This document shows, one piece after another, positions 34,036 to 42,453 of a stretch of DNA of 64,000 nt; the stretch's first letter is position 1, and each line of letters starts with the position of its first letter. A program made the translations under genes and the position numbers. This DNA comes from Stercoripulliclostridium_A sp045535235 (GTDB taxonomy: Bacteria; Bacillota; Clostridia; Christensenellales; DTU072), in contig JAZSLG010000071.1 of the NCBI GenBank assembly GCA_045535235.1, positions 6,985 through 70,984 on the forward strand, read 5' to 3'. Below the pieces are notes generated by a model. The model made no database searches. It had not been told where the DNA came from and saw only the letters and a program-made list of their open reading frames with translations.

Positions 34036-34254
34036 TTATAGCAATCTCCAAATGCTTCCCTTGGTAATCATCATGAATAGGTCGATTACCCAAATGAGCC
34101 ATCCGCCGAAAATACGGATAATAACTGCTAGCCATTTGCCTTCCTTAGCGCGGGTAAGAACGCCAAGTAGCCATGCGGTAAAGGGAATGATAGCAAGAAT
34201 AATGCTAACCAAACGACTAAAACCAAAATAATCTTTAGATGCTTTTTTTGCCAT
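34036..34254 (-). CDS. Small membrane protein, function unknown
   Basis: The 72-residue protein has two predicted membrane helices (VSIILAIIPFTAWLLGVL and LAVIIRIFGGWLIWVIDLFMMI) joined by a short charged loop, with a basic N-terminus. It has a GGAGA ribosome site, a strong promoter and a terminator, so it is a real gene. It resembles small YqaE-like or two-helix stress proteins only in layout. No function is claimed. Confidence 0.7.
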   Translation of the reverse strand: MAKKASKDYFGFSRLVSIILAIIPFTAWLLGVLTRAKEGKWLAVIIRIFGGWLIWVIDLFMMITKGSIWRLL

Positions 34255-34286
34255 AATAATATCTCCTATAGGTTTATGATATAAAT

Positions 34287-34315
34287 ATTATAGCATACGT
34301 GGTTTGTTTTGTAAA
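34287..34315 (-). promoter_or_regulatory. Promoter of the small membrane-protein gene
   Basis: On the minus strand TTTACA and TATAAT are separated by 17 bases, about 33 bases upstream of the start codon. Confidence 0.75.
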
Positions 34316-34346
34316 TATGCGAAATTAAGTAAAATAAAAGTAATAC

Positions 34347-34402
34347 ATTGTTAGCCTTGGTGCATCATGTGGGTTGACAATAATGGTAGTATGCTTTACA
34401 AT
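34347..34402 (+). promoter_or_regulatory. BirA operator overlapping the birA-bioY promoter
   Basis: ATTGTTAGCC (34347-34356) and GGTTGACAAT (34372-34381) form an inverted repeat (8 of 10 positions symmetric) with a 15-base spacer, the layout of known biotin operators. The right half contains the -35 box TTGACA (34374-34379), and TACAAT follows 17 bases later (34397-34402). Binding of biotinyl-AMP-loaded BirA would block the promoter. Confidence 0.8.
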
Positions 34403-34418
34403 ATAATAAGGTGAAAAA

Positions 34419-35384
34419 ATGACCAAAGAGAACGTATTAAATTTTTTGGAACAAAATCGTGGTGCTTACGTTTCGGGAGCAAAGATAGCTCTTGCTCTAG
34501 GGGTTTCTCGTAACGCAATTTGGAAGAGTATCCGCGTGCTGGAAAAAGAAGGATACCGTATTGATAAACGCACTAATGTAGGTTATAAACTTCTTGAACA
34601 TAACGACGTCCTTTCCGCAAACGGAATACAAAATTGTTTTGGTAGGGTTCCTAAAGTGCGTGTCGAGGTTTATCAAACGTTAACTTCCACTAATGATTAT
34701 TTGATAAACAAAGCTCAAGACGGAGAAGATGAGGGGTTGCTTGTTTGCGCCGAAAACCAAAGCGCGGGTAAGGGAAGACTGGGGAGAAAATTCTTCTCTC
34801 CTAGTGGCGGAGTGTATTTTTCGTTACTGTTACGTCCTCAAAAAGGTAGCACTGTTACGGAATATTTGACTGTTATTACGGCTATTGCCGTTTGCGAGTC
34901 GGTAAACGAACTTTTTGGCGTGGGGGCAGGTATCAAATGGGTTAACGACGTATACGTTGGCAATAAAAAGTGCGCTGGGATTTTAACGGAAGCATCCGTT
35001 GATTTTGAAACCGGTTCCGTCGCTTACGCGGTAATTGGGATAGGAATTAATATTAATGAACCCATAGAGGGTTATCCCGATGACATAAAGGATATAGCCT
35101 GTTCACTAAATTCCAGAGTGCCGAATGCAAAAAACAAACTCGTTGCTTTAATAGTAGAGAAGCTATTGCACAACTACCAAAATTTTGATAAAGATAGTAT
35201 CGTATCAAAATATAGGACCAATTCTATAATGAATGAAAGGAAGGTCTTGGTAAAGCGAGAAAGTGGCAATAGGCTTGCTACGGCTCTAGGCATAGACGAT
35301 GAATGTAGGCTTATCGTCAAGTACGAAAACGGAGAAGAAGAAAGGCTATATTACGGTGAGGTTAGTTTGTGTCTAAAAGATTAG
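34419..35384 (+). CDS. birA: Biotin-protein ligase and biotin operon repressor BirA
   Basis: The 321-residue protein has an N-terminal winged helix-turn-helix (SGAKIALALGVSRNAIWKSIRVLEKEGY), so it is the bifunctional type. The ligase domain shows the biotinyl-AMP loop GKGRLGRKFFSPSGGVYFSLLLRP, KWVNDVYVGNKKCAGILTE and VIGIGININ. The small C-terminal SH3-like domain closes it. It attaches biotin to carboxylases and represses biotin genes when biotin is plentiful. A biotin operator lies in its own promoter and bioY overlaps its end by 16 bases. Confidence 0.93.
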   Translation: MTKENVLNFLEQNRGAYVSGAKIALALGVSRNAIWKSIRVLEKEGYRIDKRTNVGYKLLEHNDVLSANGIQNCFGRVPKVRVEVYQTLTSTNDYLINKAQDGEDEGLLVCAENQSAGKGRLGRKFFSPSGGVYFSLLLRPQKGSTVTEYLTVITAIAVCESVNELFGVGAGIKWVNDVYVGNKKCAGILTEASVDFETGSVAYAVIGIGININEPIEGYPDDIKDIACSLNSRVPNAKNKLVALIVEKLLHNYQNFDKDSIVSKYRTNSIMNERKVLVKRESGNRLATALGIDDECRLIVKYENGEEERLYYGEVSLCLKD

Positions 35385-35902
35385 CGGTAAAAAAACTCGC
35401 CTATATCGCACTTTTTACTGCCCTAATAGTTGTAGGTGGTTTCGTGCGTATTCCGGTTGGAACCATTCCTATTACCTTGCAAACGCTATTCGTATTGTTG
35501 GGCGCTTCCTTGTGTGGCAAAACAGTAGGAGTGTTGTCTGCGGTAGTTTATTTAATAATTGGACTAATTGGCGTGCCTGTCTTTAGCGCCGGTGGCGGAA
35601 TATTCTACGTGCTTCAACCAACGTTTGGTTACTTGCTGGGGTTCGTGCTTGCAGGATTAATTGCAGGAGTGCCTAAAAAAGGATTTTGGAGTAGGTTGGG
35701 GTTTAATTTACTTTCTATAATCGTCATACACGTAGTTGGAGTTGTCTATTTTTATCTAATATCAAATTTATATTTGGATATTAGTTTGGGGCTAAGCCAA
35801 GTAATTCTAAGCGGAAGTATAATATTTCTTCCAGTTGATATAATTAGTGCAACGTTAAGTGCAATAATAGCAAATAAAGTATATCCTATCGTCAATAAGT
35901 AA
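35369..35902 (+). CDS. bioY: Biotin transporter BioY
   Basis: The 177-residue membrane protein has about six helices. KKLAYIALFTALIVVGGFVRIPVGTIPITLQTLFVLLGASLCGKTVGVLS is the characteristic BioY opening, and FSAGGGIFYVLQPTFGYLLGFVLAG follows. BioY is the biotin-binding S component of ECF importers. No EcfA/EcfT genes are in the window, so it must use a shared energising module or work alone. GTG 35369 is used, with CGGTGAGG upstream, inside birA. Confidence 0.93.
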   Translation: MSKRLAVKKLAYIALFTALIVVGGFVRIPVGTIPITLQTLFVLLGASLCGKTVGVLSAVVYLIIGLIGVPVFSAGGGIFYVLQPTFGYLLGFVLAGLIAGVPKKGFWSRLGFNLLSIIVIHVVGVVYFYLISNLYLDISLGLSQVILSGSIIFLPVDIISATLSAIIANKVYPIVNK

Positions 35903-35911
35903 GGAGCAAAT

Positions 35912-37000
35912 ATGGAAATCAGAGTTGCTAAAAAAGAAGAAAATAAGAAAGTTATAACCTTTTTAAGTAAGGTTTTCACCAGACCTTTCCCTAGGCTCAT
36001 TCCCAGCTTGTACGGCAAAGACAAAAATATGATGGACTACCACTATTTGGTAGAAGAAAATGGCAAATTAATTGGTGCCGTTTGTGCTTATCCCGAGGAT
36101 ATCGTAACCTCTAATACCACCATAAAAGGGCTTGCAATAGGAATGGTTGCAACGTTAAAATCGGCTAGAGGAAGGGGCGTTATGACCAGCATGTTAAAGC
36201 ACGTTGATAAGGAATATCCCGGAGTTGACGTCATGTTTTTAACAGGAAGAAGGCATCGTTACGAACACTTTGGCTATTATCCTGCAGGGGCTTGTTATTC
36301 TTTCTTAATTAGTAGTATGAGTATCAAAAAATGGGATATTGGTTGCCCATTTGAGGTAGTTGAGGCAAAAACGGAAAACGATTACCGTGAAGTAGACGAG
36401 TTAAATAATTTGGGAAAAGTGAGGGTAGATAAACCTCTTGCACGTGAAAGCGATACGCTAAGAAACTGGTTTTCCAAACTATACTTGATAAAGGAACAAG
36501 GTAAAACGGTGGGATTTGCTAGCGGGAAGTTCTTCAAAGGTCACGTATTGGAAAGAATATTTATAAAGGATGGTAAAGTACAAGACTACGTTCAAGGTGT
36601 GTTGGCATACAAAAAATATAAAGGTGCAACCAATTTGAAAGTGGATGTGTTACCGCATGAGAGCGCCCTCAAAGAGGCCATGCATATGGTTTCGGAAGAG
36701 TGGTCTATTAATAGCCATGAAAAGTACAAGGTCGTAAATTATGCAAGATTAATAAAAAAATTACTGACCGTTACATTGGAGGAAAAATACCTGAACGATT
36801 TTAGCTTTGTCGTTGAAATCGTTGGTAGAGAAAAGCTATTAGTTTCCGTAAAAGAGGGCGAGGCAATAGTGGAAGAAAGTAGCCGAGAACCCGACCTAAC
36901 GTTGAGCGAGGCGCAAGCGATTGCCTCACTCCTTGGAGGAGAGGAAAGCATAGTTAACGGTATGGTTAAAATAGCATTAAGACACAGTGATTTTATTTAG
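35912..37000 (+). CDS. Eis-like GNAT N-acetyltransferase
   Basis: The 362-residue protein has an N-terminal GNAT domain (LIGAVCAYPEDIV, then the acetyl-CoA loop SARGRGVMTSML, then FLTGRRHRYEHFGYYPAG). A second GNAT-like region and a C-terminal SCP2-like domain (EAIVEESSREPDLTLSEAQAIASLLGG) complete the Eis layout. Eis proteins acetylate amines such as aminoglycosides; the natural substrate here is unknown. It starts 9 bases after bioY and probably shares its transcript. Confidence 0.83.
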   Translation: MEIRVAKKEENKKVITFLSKVFTRPFPRLIPSLYGKDKNMMDYHYLVEENGKLIGAVCAYPEDIVTSNTTIKGLAIGMVATLKSARGRGVMTSMLKHVDKEYPGVDVMFLTGRRHRYEHFGYYPAGACYSFLISSMSIKKWDIGCPFEVVEAKTENDYREVDELNNLGKVRVDKPLARESDTLRNWFSKLYLIKEQGKTVGFASGKFFKGHVLERIFIKDGKVQDYVQGVLAYKKYKGATNLKVDVLPHESALKEAMHMVSEEWSINSHEKYKVVNYARLIKKLLTVTLEEKYLNDFSFVVEIVGREKLLVSVKEGEAIVEESSREPDLTLSEAQAIASLLGGEESIVNGMVKIALRHSDFI

Positions 37001-37013
37001 GGAGAATTAGAAT

Positions 37014-38033
37014 ATGCCGTTATATATAGTAAGACATGATATTACTAAAATGGAATGTGATGCAATAGTTAACGCTGCAAATAAAAGCTTGTTGGGTGGT
37101 GGTGGAGTAGACGGTTGTATCCACAGGGCCGCCGGCCCTAAACTTTTTGATGAATGTTTGACTCTTGGCGGGTGCAAAACGGGTGAGGCTAAAATTACCA
37201 AAGGATATAATCTGCCTGCAAAGTACGTTATTCATACCGTAGGCCCCGTGTGGGACGGTGGAACTAACGGAGAAAAAGCACTACTAGAATCTTGCTACAA
37301 AAAATCCTTGGAGCTTGCAAAAGCGCATGGTTGTACTAGCGTTGCTTTTCCTCTTATATCTTCGGGCGTATATGGTTATCCTAAGGACAAAGCACTTTCC
37401 GTAGCGGTAAGTATAATAAGCCGATTTGTGCTTGAAAACGATATGACCGTATATATTGTCGTCTTCGATAAAAATTCCTATAAAATCAGCAAGGAATTAA
37501 TGGAAGACGTTTCTACGTATATAGACGATAATTACGCGGATGAAACGGCTCTTCGTTACGGCTACAAAAGAAGGAGCGCTAGCCTTAATAACTTGTTTTA
37601 TGAACCGATTGAAGGAAAAGCATCGAACGATATTTCCCCTCAAACTGTATCTATAGATACCAAAAGAGAACTTATTGACATACTTTCTAGGATTGACGAA
37701 AATTTTGCGATAACGCTTTTTAAGTTGATTGATGCAAGGGGAATTAGCGACGTGGAGTGTTATAAGAAGGCAAACGTAAGTAAGCAAACCTGGTATAAAA
37801 TACTAAATGATGCAAGCTACAAGCCGAGCAAAAATACCGTTCTTTCTTTTGCCATTGCGTTGGAGCTGTCTCTTGTAGAAACGGAGAAACTGCTTGCAAC
37901 CGTTGGATTTGCTCTTTCGAAGAGTAGTAAGTTTGATTTAATAATAGAATATTTTATCGTAAAGGGAAGTTACGATATATTCGTCATTAACGAAACTCTA
38001 GTTGCTTTTGACCAGCCTTGTCTTGGAATATAG
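37014..38033 (+). CDS. Macro-domain protein with C-terminal helix-turn-helix
   Basis: Residues 1-165 form a macro domain: CDAIVNAANKSLLGGGGVDGCIHRAAG, an AKYVIHTVGPVW strand, and the phosphate loop SSGVYGYPKDKAL. Such domains bind or hydrolyse ADP-ribose and O-acetyl-ADP-ribose. Residues about 225-339 form a helical region with RGISDVECYKKANVSKQTWYKILND, which looks like an XRE-type helix-turn-helix followed by a helical bundle. The combination occurs in Firmicutes. A TerY-like vWA gene lies 97 bases downstream. Whether it regulates transcription or protein ADP-ribosylation is unknown. Confidence 0.85.
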   Translation: MPLYIVRHDITKMECDAIVNAANKSLLGGGGVDGCIHRAAGPKLFDECLTLGGCKTGEAKITKGYNLPAKYVIHTVGPVWDGGTNGEKALLESCYKKSLELAKAHGCTSVAFPLISSGVYGYPKDKALSVAVSIISRFVLENDMTVYIVVFDKNSYKISKELMEDVSTYIDDNYADETALRYGYKRRSASLNNLFYEPIEGKASNDISPQTVSIDTKRELIDILSRIDENFAITLFKLIDARGISDVECYKKANVSKQTWYKILNDASYKPSKNTVLSFAIALELSLVETEKLLATVGFALSKSSKFDLIIEYFIVKGSYDIFVINETLVAFDQPCLGI

Positions 38034-38075
38034 CATGGTAAATTGACGATTGACCCAAAATATAATTTCGCTCTT

Positions 38076-38116
38076 TATAATATGGTTGTAAGCAAAAGCT
38101 TGCAATCATTTTTTTA
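38076..38116 (+). promoter_or_regulatory. -10 box and 5' hairpin of the vWA gene at 38131
   Basis: TATAAT (38076-38081) has only a poorly spaced TTGACC at 38050. TTGTAAGC (38087-38094) and GCTTGCAA (38099-38106) form a hairpin followed by a T run ending near 38116. The hairpin could end the macro gene, or cap or attenuate the vWA transcript. Confidence 0.45.
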
Positions 38117-38130
38117 TAAGGAGATATAAT

Positions 38131-38778
38131 ATGAAGACAACAGAACTGGTTTTTATTTTGGACAAAAGTGGCTCCATGTGTGGTATGGAGGACGACGTCA
38201 TAGGTGGCTTTAACTCTATGATTGAAAAGCAAAAAAAGGAAGAAGGTAAAGCTTACGTATCGACCGTTGCTTTTTCAAATTATTCGGAAGTAATACACGA
38301 CAGAGTTTGTTTAGAAAGCGTTGCACCTCTAACCAGAAATGATTATTGCGTGGATGGATGTACTGCTCTATACGACGCAATAGGCGATGCGATAAAGCAT
38401 ATTCGTATGGTACATAAATACGTTAGGCCAGAAGATAAGCCTGAGCAAACCATCTTCATAATCACAACCGACGGTATGGAAAACGCAAGCCATCGATATA
38501 CTAAAAAGAGTGTAAAGAACATGATAGAAGAGCAAGAAAAAGAAGGCTGGGAATTTGTTTTTGTTGGTGCAAATATAGACGCCGTTGAGACGGCAACGGG
38601 TATTGGTATAAGGTCTAACAGAGCCGTCAACTATTCTGTTAAGGATGATACGGCTATCATGTTCAAAGAAATGAGCGATACTATTGCTACCTTTAGGTCA
38701 AAAGGAAAGTTGGATGAGGATTGGGCGAAAAACGTGCAAGGAAATTTATTAAGTGGTGACAAAAAAGTCAAAAAGTAA
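38131..38778 (+). CDS. TerY-like vWA domain protein
   Basis: This 215-residue cytoplasmic protein is a single vWA domain with MIDAS VFILDKSGSMC, a DGCTALYDAIGDAI loop with the distal Thr, and IFIITTDGMENAS. The KSVKNMIEEQEKEGWEFVFVGANIDAVETATG segment is typical of stand-alone bacterial vWA proteins. It belongs to a different subgroup from the vWA proteins at 3600-5967. It has its own -10 box and terminator. Nearness to the macro-domain gene is the only hint of function. Confidence 0.85.
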   Translation: MKTTELVFILDKSGSMCGMEDDVIGGFNSMIEKQKKEEGKAYVSTVAFSNYSEVIHDRVCLESVAPLTRNDYCVDGCTALYDAIGDAIKHIRMVHKYVRPEDKPEQTIFIITTDGMENASHRYTKKSVKNMIEEQEKEGWEFVFVGANIDAVETATGIGIRSNRAVNYSVKDDTAIMFKEMSDTIATFRSKGKLDEDWAKNVQGNLLSGDKKVKK

Positions 38779-38791
38779 AAGTGATGGGATT

Positions 38792-38822
38792 AAAAAAGGG
38801 TAGCATGATGCTACCCTTTTTT
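38792..38822. terminator. Bidirectional terminator between convergent genes
   Basis: AAAAAAGGGTAGC and GCTACCCTTTTTT pair around ATGAT. It ends both the vWA gene and the leftward condensation-fold gene. Confidence 0.9.
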
Positions 38823-38832
38823 AACGTTACTA

Positions 38833-40143
38833 TTAGTCTAGGCAGTTTGCGTTATGGTCGATAAAGTCGTTAACGTTTCTATGGATAATTTCAAAGAAGT
38901 TTTTAACGGCCTCTCTATCCTTTTCGTTACCTTTAATTGCGATTGTCATGGTTAGCTCACCGTTAAGAGAAGTGAGTGCAAGTTGCATGTAAGGTTTGTA
39001 TTTTACTGCGCCGGTCATAAATCCGTCAATAAGTGATAGACCACTCAAACCTAACTTATTGGGGTCCAAAACACCAATGTTTGACATACCAATCAAGGGA
39101 TTAAGGTATCCAATCTTAATGGCGATTTCGCTAATGGCGTAAGGTAAAATCGTGTAGGCAAGCTTTAATAGCGGAAGGGAGTATAGTCCCATATACTTGT
39201 CTTTTTTGGACTTTCTAACCGATTGTAAAACTTTAACTAAAGTTTCGTTCACGTTCTTGCCAACGCCCTCTACGCTACATTGCATAAAGCCGGTGTGGTT
39301 TGTAAGACCGCCCGATTCTTCTCCGCCCTCAATGTGTCTACGAAGGTCTACCATACAAGGAATGGTGACAGTGTCGGTGTCGGGATATTTGCCAAATTCG
39401 TAAAGGCTGTGCATGTAGACGGCAAGCATAAGGTCGTTTACCGTAACACCGTAGTATTTACCAATTTTTCTAAACTTTGCAAAGGTTTCAGCGTCGATTT
39501 TGGAGCGATTAATCATGCTCTTGTCCTCGGGAGAATCGGGAGAAAGAGGGAAATAATGCTCGTCTTTAACCTGGGAAATATTTTTATAAAGATTTTTTGC
39601 AACCTCTTTATCTTCATCGTCAAGTTTAGTATAAACTTGGTCGTAGGAGCGAGAGCCGGTTTTAATATCAATAACTGGAGTTCCGCCTTTTACCGCGTTA
39701 TAGTTGGAAGCAAGACGTTTGAGGAAGTATTTGAAGTCACCGCCGTCAAAACACATGTGGTTTACTATCATGCAAAGGGTGGAACGGCCGTTAGCGTTTA
39801 GTATTGCCATTTTGAATTGTACGCGCGAGGTAACTGGAATACATTGGGTGATAAAACTTTCTATTTCCTCTTCCAAGTTTTCTTCGCTAACCTCTTTTAC
39901 GGTCAAAATATCGTCTATGGTATAGTCTTCTACAACCCAGTAAGGGTCGATTGCACTATCGTGAAAGCTAGAGCGCAAGACGGGAACTTTTTCCGTAGTA
40001 GCGATAAGAACGGTCTTTAAGGCTTCTATATCTATTAAGCCGTCGTAGTATAATACGGCGTGTACCATTCTATCGTAGTAGTTGCGGAAAAGATACTGCA
40101 TCTTGTCCCAAAGTTCAGCTTTTATTTTTTGTCTTTTTTTCAT
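38833..40143 (-). CDS. Condensation/acyltransferase-fold (CAT-like) protein
   Basis: The 436-residue protein matches the chloramphenicol-acetyltransferase-like fold used by NRPS condensation domains, alcohol acetyltransferases and PapA-type enzymes. The active-site stretch is VNHMCFDGGDFKYFL, where Asn-His replaces the His-His of HHxxxDG but the catalytic His and DG are kept. A TIPCMVDLRRHI stretch also fits. It is a free-standing enzyme with no NRPS partner in the window. It lies 70 bases after the DUF1700-like gene and may share its transcript. Confidence 0.8.
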   Translation of the reverse strand: MKKRQKIKAELWDKMQYLFRNYYDRMVHAVLYYDGLIDIEALKTVLIATTEKVPVLRSSFHDSAIDPYWVVEDYTIDDILTVKEVSEENLEEEIESFITQCIPVTSRVQFKMAILNANGRSTLCMIVNHMCFDGGDFKYFLKRLASNYNAVKGGTPVIDIKTGSRSYDQVYTKLDDEDKEVAKNLYKNISQVKDEHYFPLSPDSPEDKSMINRSKIDAETFAKFRKIGKYYGVTVNDLMLAVYMHSLYEFGKYPDTDTVTIPCMVDLRRHIEGGEESGGLTNHTGFMQCSVEGVGKNVNETLVKVLQSVRKSKKDKYMGLYSLPLLKLAYTILPYAISEIAIKIGYLNPLIGMSNIGVLDPNKLGLSGLSLIDGFMTGAVKYKPYMQLALTSLNGELTMTIAIKGNEKDREAVKNFFEIIHRNVNDFIDHNANCLD

Positions 40144-40213
40144 ATTTCTATCCTAATTATAATAATATAAAAGTCAATTTAGGAGTCCTAATTTGGTATT
40201 AAGGTCACCCAAA

Positions 40214-41059
40214 TTACCATTCGGTGTAATACTTTTCGTCTAAGTCAGTGGCTTTTACGGCGTTCTTTTTAACCCTAGGACCCTTCTTTTTATTGGAGCG
40301 ATGGACGAGCATGGATATTAGTCCTGCAACTGCGGTGAGTGCGCTTAGTGCGGGAAGTAGCCAACCGGGATGCCAAGGCATAACGTGGGCGATGCCAAGC
40401 ATAACGTAAATCAAAGAAGCGCTTACTATTAAAGTAAATAAGCTTTCTATGAAGGCAAGCTTAGACTTGGTTATGAAAGCAAAAAGCGTGTCGCCTACTA
40501 AGATTGCTATTGCCATGGCTAGGAAGGTGAAGTAATGATATTTCTCCTTGGAAAGCATTAATATTAATAGGAATATAAAGCTTGAAAGAAGAATGAGAGA
40601 TACCGCTAGATTTACGCGTGGTATTACGAAAGATTTCCTTTTTGCTACTTTTATAGATACCATCGTTAAAGTGCCTACTATTGCGGTAAAAAGAGCACCT
40701 ACTAAAATTAGCCAGCTAATACTCCATGGAATAACGTGTACTAGAGAAAGGGTTAGGTATAGTCCAAGAACGATTACTACGGTTGCAAGTATCATCATGG
40801 TGGAAGTGAGTCTTACTGCATTCTTTTTGGAACGGGTAGTAAGTTCTTCGTTAAACTTTACTAAGGTGGATTGGAAATCGCCAAGGGAGTCTATTGCTAG
40901 TTGATAGATGGCGTCCTCGTCGGTCATGCCCTTAATCTTGGCGTCTTGGGCGTATTCTTCCAAGTAAACCAGCGTTTCCTTGCGGTAGTCCATGGCTCCT
41001 TTGGTGGGCGGTATGGCACGAAATTGTTCTTCAAGGTATTTCTTAAAACGTTCTGTCAT
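40214..41059 (-). CDS. DUF1700-like/permease-prefix membrane protein
   Basis: The 281-residue protein has a cytoplasmic N-terminal head of about 85 residues (KKYLEEQFRAIPPTKGAMDYRKETLVYLEEYAQDAKIKGMTDEDAIYQLAIDSLGD) like the permease-prefix/DUF1700 domain, followed by about six membrane helices and a basic tail. Such proteins are usually encoded beside PadR regulators; none is seen here, but a perfect dyad lies at the transcription start. The start has a GGGAGA ribosome site. Function unknown, possibly membrane stress. Confidence 0.78.
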   Translation of the reverse strand: MTERFKKYLEEQFRAIPPTKGAMDYRKETLVYLEEYAQDAKIKGMTDEDAIYQLAIDSLGDFQSTLVKFNEELTTRSKKNAVRLTSTMMILATVVIVLGLYLTLSLVHVIPWSISWLILVGALFTAIVGTLTMVSIKVAKRKSFVIPRVNLAVSLILLSSFIFLLILMLSKEKYHYFTFLAMAIAILVGDTLFAFITKSKLAFIESLFTLIVSASLIYVMLGIAHVMPWHPGWLLPALSALTAVAGLISMLVHRSNKKKGPRVKKNAVKATDLDEKYYTEW

Positions 41060-41098
41060 GGTCGTATTCTCCCATTTTTAGATTTTTATAAGTGTGTC

Positions 41099-41152
41099 TA
41101 GATAGGTTGACTATCTAAACAGATTATATACTAGGCGGTATGAACGTGTCAA
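41099..41152 (-). promoter_or_regulatory. Promoter with dyad at the start site, DUF1700-like gene
   Basis: On the minus strand TTGACA (41152-41147) and TATAAT (41128-41123) have an 18-base spacer. The dyad TAGATAG-GTTGA-CTATCTA (41099-41117) covers the expected transcription start. It is a good operator candidate. Confidence 0.75.
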
Positions 41153-41170
41153 GCGTGCGATATAAAATTT

Positions 41171-42055
41171 TTAGCGCAGATATTTTCTAAAGAAATCTGC
41201 AGTAGTGTCGTTAGCCTTTTTGGACTCATCCCAATCCGGTTGCGTTACGTTGTAAACGTGGGCAAGTTTATTGGTTTGCTCCTCTTTTAGGAAATGTATC
41301 AACTGACAATCGGCGCCTGTTTGCTTGTATGATTCGTAACCTTTTAACGTTTGACCTTTCATAAAGTCTCCGTCACAAGTGATAAACAAAGAGGGTATAA
41401 GGTTGCATTTATCGGGGCGGAAGTCCACGAAGGGGAAAAGAGCGTGATCCTTTGCGTTTTTACCTAGCAAAGGAGTAAAGTAGCTCTTTACTACGGGCAT
41501 GGTGGCAAGAGAGGAAACGTAAAAGGCGGGACAAGTGTAACAAACGGCGTTAAATTTGGCTTTTAAGCTTATTCCTAAAGCGTTTTGCATTTCTTCGTCG
41601 GCGCAAAGATTTATCATTAATGCGGTAAGATGTCCGCCGGCGCTATCGCCCGTGATAAATAGGTTGTTAACGTCTATTCCCAGTTCATCCGCGTTATCAT
41701 ATATATAATTAATAGCGTTTGCTACGTCGCTAATCTGTTCTTGCAGAGAGACCGCAGGTGTTAGTCTATAACTTATATTTGCGACCTTAAAACCGCGTTC
41801 GGCAAGATTCAGACAGTAAATTTTATTAAGCTCTTTGTCGCCGTAATACCATCCGCCACCGTGTACGTCAATAATAGTAGGGAGCTTTCCACAATCTTCG
41901 TTTGGCGAGTATACGTCAAACCTGTGGTAGTCGTCGCCGTCGTCTAGATAGGCGATATTGGTTTTTTCGGGTAGGGTAGGTACGCGCAAAGTTGCTATGC
42001 GTTTTTCATCCATAGGTTTAGTAATATTTTCCCAAAACCAAGTAAAAAGGCTCAT
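41171..42055 (-). CDS. Alpha/beta hydrolase of the esterase/lipase (HSL/Aes-like) type
   Basis: The 294-residue protein starts at ATG 42055 behind AAGGAG. The oxyanion-hole motif DVHGGGWYYGD and nucleophile motif FITGDSAGGH are plain. LIPSLFITCDGDFM and the late KLAHVYN supply the expected acid and His. No signal peptide is present. Members hydrolyse short-chain or acetyl esters, including acetylated sugars. It lies upstream on the same strand as the DUF1700-like gene, but a separate promoter intervenes. Confidence 0.88.
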   Translation of the reverse strand: MSLFTWFWENITKPMDEKRIATLRVPTLPEKTNIAYLDDGDDYHRFDVYSPNEDCGKLPTIIDVHGGGWYYGDKELNKIYCLNLAERGFKVANISYRLTPAVSLQEQISDVANAINYIYDNADELGIDVNNLFITGDSAGGHLTALMINLCADEEMQNALGISLKAKFNAVCYTCPAFYVSSLATMPVVKSYFTPLLGKNAKDHALFPFVDFRPDKCNLIPSLFITCDGDFMKGQTLKGYESYKQTGADCQLIHFLKEEQTNKLAHVYNVTQPDWDESKKANDTTADFFRKYLR

Positions 42056-42129
42056 AAAAACTCCTTTTCCGTATCCCAAGCTACAAAATAATTGTTTTTA
42101 TATGGATTACGATTTTTATTATTACAAAT

Positions 42130-42158
42130 ATTATATCACATGGCTGTAACTGCTACAA
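42130..42158 (-). promoter_or_regulatory. Promoter of the alpha/beta hydrolase gene
   Basis: On the minus strand TTGTAG and TATAAT are 17 bases apart, about 75 bases upstream of the start codon. Confidence 0.5.
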
Positions 42159-42301
42159 GACCCCAAATTTACGAGTTTCAAAATTTTTTGCTTTATCGAT
42201 TATCATCGCATGGTACGCCGACGTTTTGCGTCGTTACAAGAGTGAAAAAGCATCCCATAAATCTTTTCCTTGGGGTGTGGACCCTCTTGAAACACAACAT
42301 A

Positions 42302-42436
42302 TTGTTCGCGCGCGTTTGCCTGCACGGTAATATTTTAGTAAAATCGCGCGTAATATGTAGCGCAATAGCGCGCGTATGTGTTACAATGTTACCGACAAAG
42401 GGGATAGTGTTCCCTATTTTCCTACGCGTGCGTAGG
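42302..42436 (+). promoter_or_regulatory. Control region of the giant surface-protein operon
   Basis: An extended -10 box (TG-T-TACAAT, 42379-42387) lies upstream of the giant gene. Around it are repeated GCGCG blocks (42305-42314, 42344-42350, 42367-42374). A perfect palindrome CCTACGC-GT-GCGTAGG (42421-42436) lies after the start site. The rest of the gap from 42159 holds no credible gene. Confidence 0.5.
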
Positions 42437-42453
42437 CATAAATAAAATATTAT

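Noticed and set aside
42092..42445. 117-codon open frame upstream of the giant gene
   Set aside because: It starts with TTG, has no ribosome site, and overlaps the divergent promoters and the GC-rich control region; the protein sequence looks random.
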